Shown here: positions 5,762-6,022 of the stretch, in pieces
Layout: each line of letters opens with the position of its first letter
Position numbering within the stretch: the first letter of the stretch is position 1
Assembly: GCA_902805805.1 (NCBI GenBank)
Contig: CADCUE010000015.1
Span: 1-6,022 of the forward strand
From: an uncultured Frankineae bacterium
GTDB lineage: Bacteria; Actinomycetota; Actinomycetes; Mycobacteriales; SCTD01
Length of the DNA stretch: 6,022 bases
Direction of reading: 5' to 3'
The notes under the pieces: generated by a model
The model's database searches: none
What the model was told of the DNA's origin: nothing
What the model saw: the letters and a program-made list of their open reading frames with translations, nothing else
Program-made: the position numbers and the translations under genes

Positions 5762-5840
5762 TGCTGCGGCGATCTCCCGCGCGGATCCGCCTGATGTGGC
5801 GATGTCCTGGGCGGATCTCCCTTGATGTGGCGATCTCCTG
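5762..5840 (+). repeat. Tandem array of about 30-bp units (about 2.6 copies)
   Basis: Unit starts at 5762 (TGCTGCGGCGATCTCCCG), 5792 (TGATGTGGCGATGTCCTG) and 5823 (TGATGTGGCGATCTCCTG), at steps of 30 and 31 bp. The first two units continue with GCGGATCCGCC and GCGGATCTCCCT; the third is cut short after CTG. The core GTGGCGAT is shared with the inverted-repeat element to the right, so all belong to one sequence family. Confidence 0.85.
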
Positions 5841-5856
5841 TGCTGCCGAGCCGCCG

Positions 5857-5944
5857 TTGATCGCCACTTCCTGAGCTGGCCGCTCGTGCAGCGAGAACGG
5901 CAGGGTCGGCCAGCCGCACTGAGCCCTGCCGAAGTGGCGATCAA
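5857..5944. repeat. 88-bp element with perfect 14-bp terminal inverted repeats
   Basis: TTGATCGCCACTTC (5857-5870) is exactly inverted as GAAGTGGCGATCAA (5931-5944). Nested inside are GCTGGCC/GGCCAGC (5875-5881 with 5908-5914) and CTCG/CGAG (5883-5886 with 5892-5895), so the whole can fold as one long, layered hairpin. An alternative inner pairing is GGCAGGG/CCCTGCC (5899-5905 with 5924-5930). No target-site duplication is visible. It resembles a REP/BIME or MITE-type palindromic element. Confidence 0.75.
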
Positions 5945-5977
5945 GGGCGCGTGCAGGCCGCCGTTGATCGCCACTTC
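5931..5977. repeat. Second inverted pair of the 14-bp repeat
   Basis: GAAGTGGCGATCAA (5931-5944) faces TTGATCGCCACTTC (5964-5977) across a 19-nt loop. The right-hand copy and the copy at 5857 share seven further identical bases on their left (GCCGCCG), giving perfect 21-bp direct repeats at 5850-5870 and 5957-5977, 107 bp apart. The central inverted copy can therefore pair with either neighbour. Confidence 0.85.
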
Positions 5978-6022
5978 GCGGATGGCGGCCCCCGGCGGAG
6001 GCGGCATGCTGCCGATCCACCG

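Larger units (their letters stand above)
5639..6022. other. Gene-free, repeat-rich intergenic region
   Basis: No credible gene on either strand. Open frames exist on the minus strand, but they are Arg/Ala/Gly-rich, read through the repeats in several frames and match no family I know. From left to right: the terminator hairpin, about 95 bp of featureless GC-rich DNA (5667-5761), the tandem array of about 30-bp units, then the inverted-repeat elements. The last 45 bp show nothing recognisable. Confidence 0.7.

Noticed and set aside
5762..5977. CRISPR array
   Set aside because: Units are contiguous or inverted with no unique spacers of constant length, and no cas genes are present.
5564..6007. 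Minus-strand open frame through the repeat region
   Set aside because: Its sequence is dictated by the DNA repeats, it overlaps the end of the DUF3040 gene, and two other minus-strand frames are equally open there.

Overview
The window is very GC-rich with strongly GC-biased third codon positions, GTG as well as ATG starts, and protein families typical of Actinomycetes: an actinobacterial error-prone-type DnaE, a DUF3040 membrane protein and an actinobacterial-style Pol IV. Genus cannot be fixed from sequence alone. All five recognisable genes lie on the + strand.

Layout. (1) 1-1906: C-terminal part of a DnaE-family polymerase (DnaE2-like), cut by the window edge; it carries a hexapeptide-repeat insertion and a clamp-binding-like motif. 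(2) 1907-2107: about 200 bp of lower-GC intergenic DNA with a tandem GTCAC pair and a perfect 9-bp-arm palindrome. (3) 2108-2875: a secreted protein with the SxHxxGxAxD and HxH signatures of LAS-type zinc peptidases. (4) 2925-3743: a class I SAM methyltransferase whose closest resemblance, from memory, is E. coli CmoM (formerly SmtA). (5) 3768-5024: DNA polymerase IV (DinB), complete, 24 nt behind the methyltransferase. (6) 5021-5185: a possible 11-codon ORF overlapping the dinB stop, then a good SigA-type promoter with a dyad between its -35 and -10. (7) 5186-5638: a DUF3040 protein with two membrane segments, followed by a cUUCGg-loop hairpin terminator. (8) 5639-6022: gene-free, with a tandem array of about 30-bp units and three copies of a 14-bp repeat in both orientations, forming REP/MITE-like hairpins.

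How it fits together. The two polymerases suggest a DNA-damage tolerance neighbourhood (DnaE2-type polymerase plus Y-family polymerase), but the peptidase and methyltransferase between them have no evident link to lesion bypass. The methyltransferase and dinB look like one transcription unit. The DUF3040 gene has its own promoter; in many actinobacteria it sits just upstream of the mraZ-rsmH-fts division cluster, so that cluster may begin beyond the right edge (inference). No novel multi-gene system is evident. The most unusual parts are the repeat-rich intergenic DNA at the right end, the in-frame repeat insertion in the polymerase, and the CmoM-like enzyme coupled to dinB.
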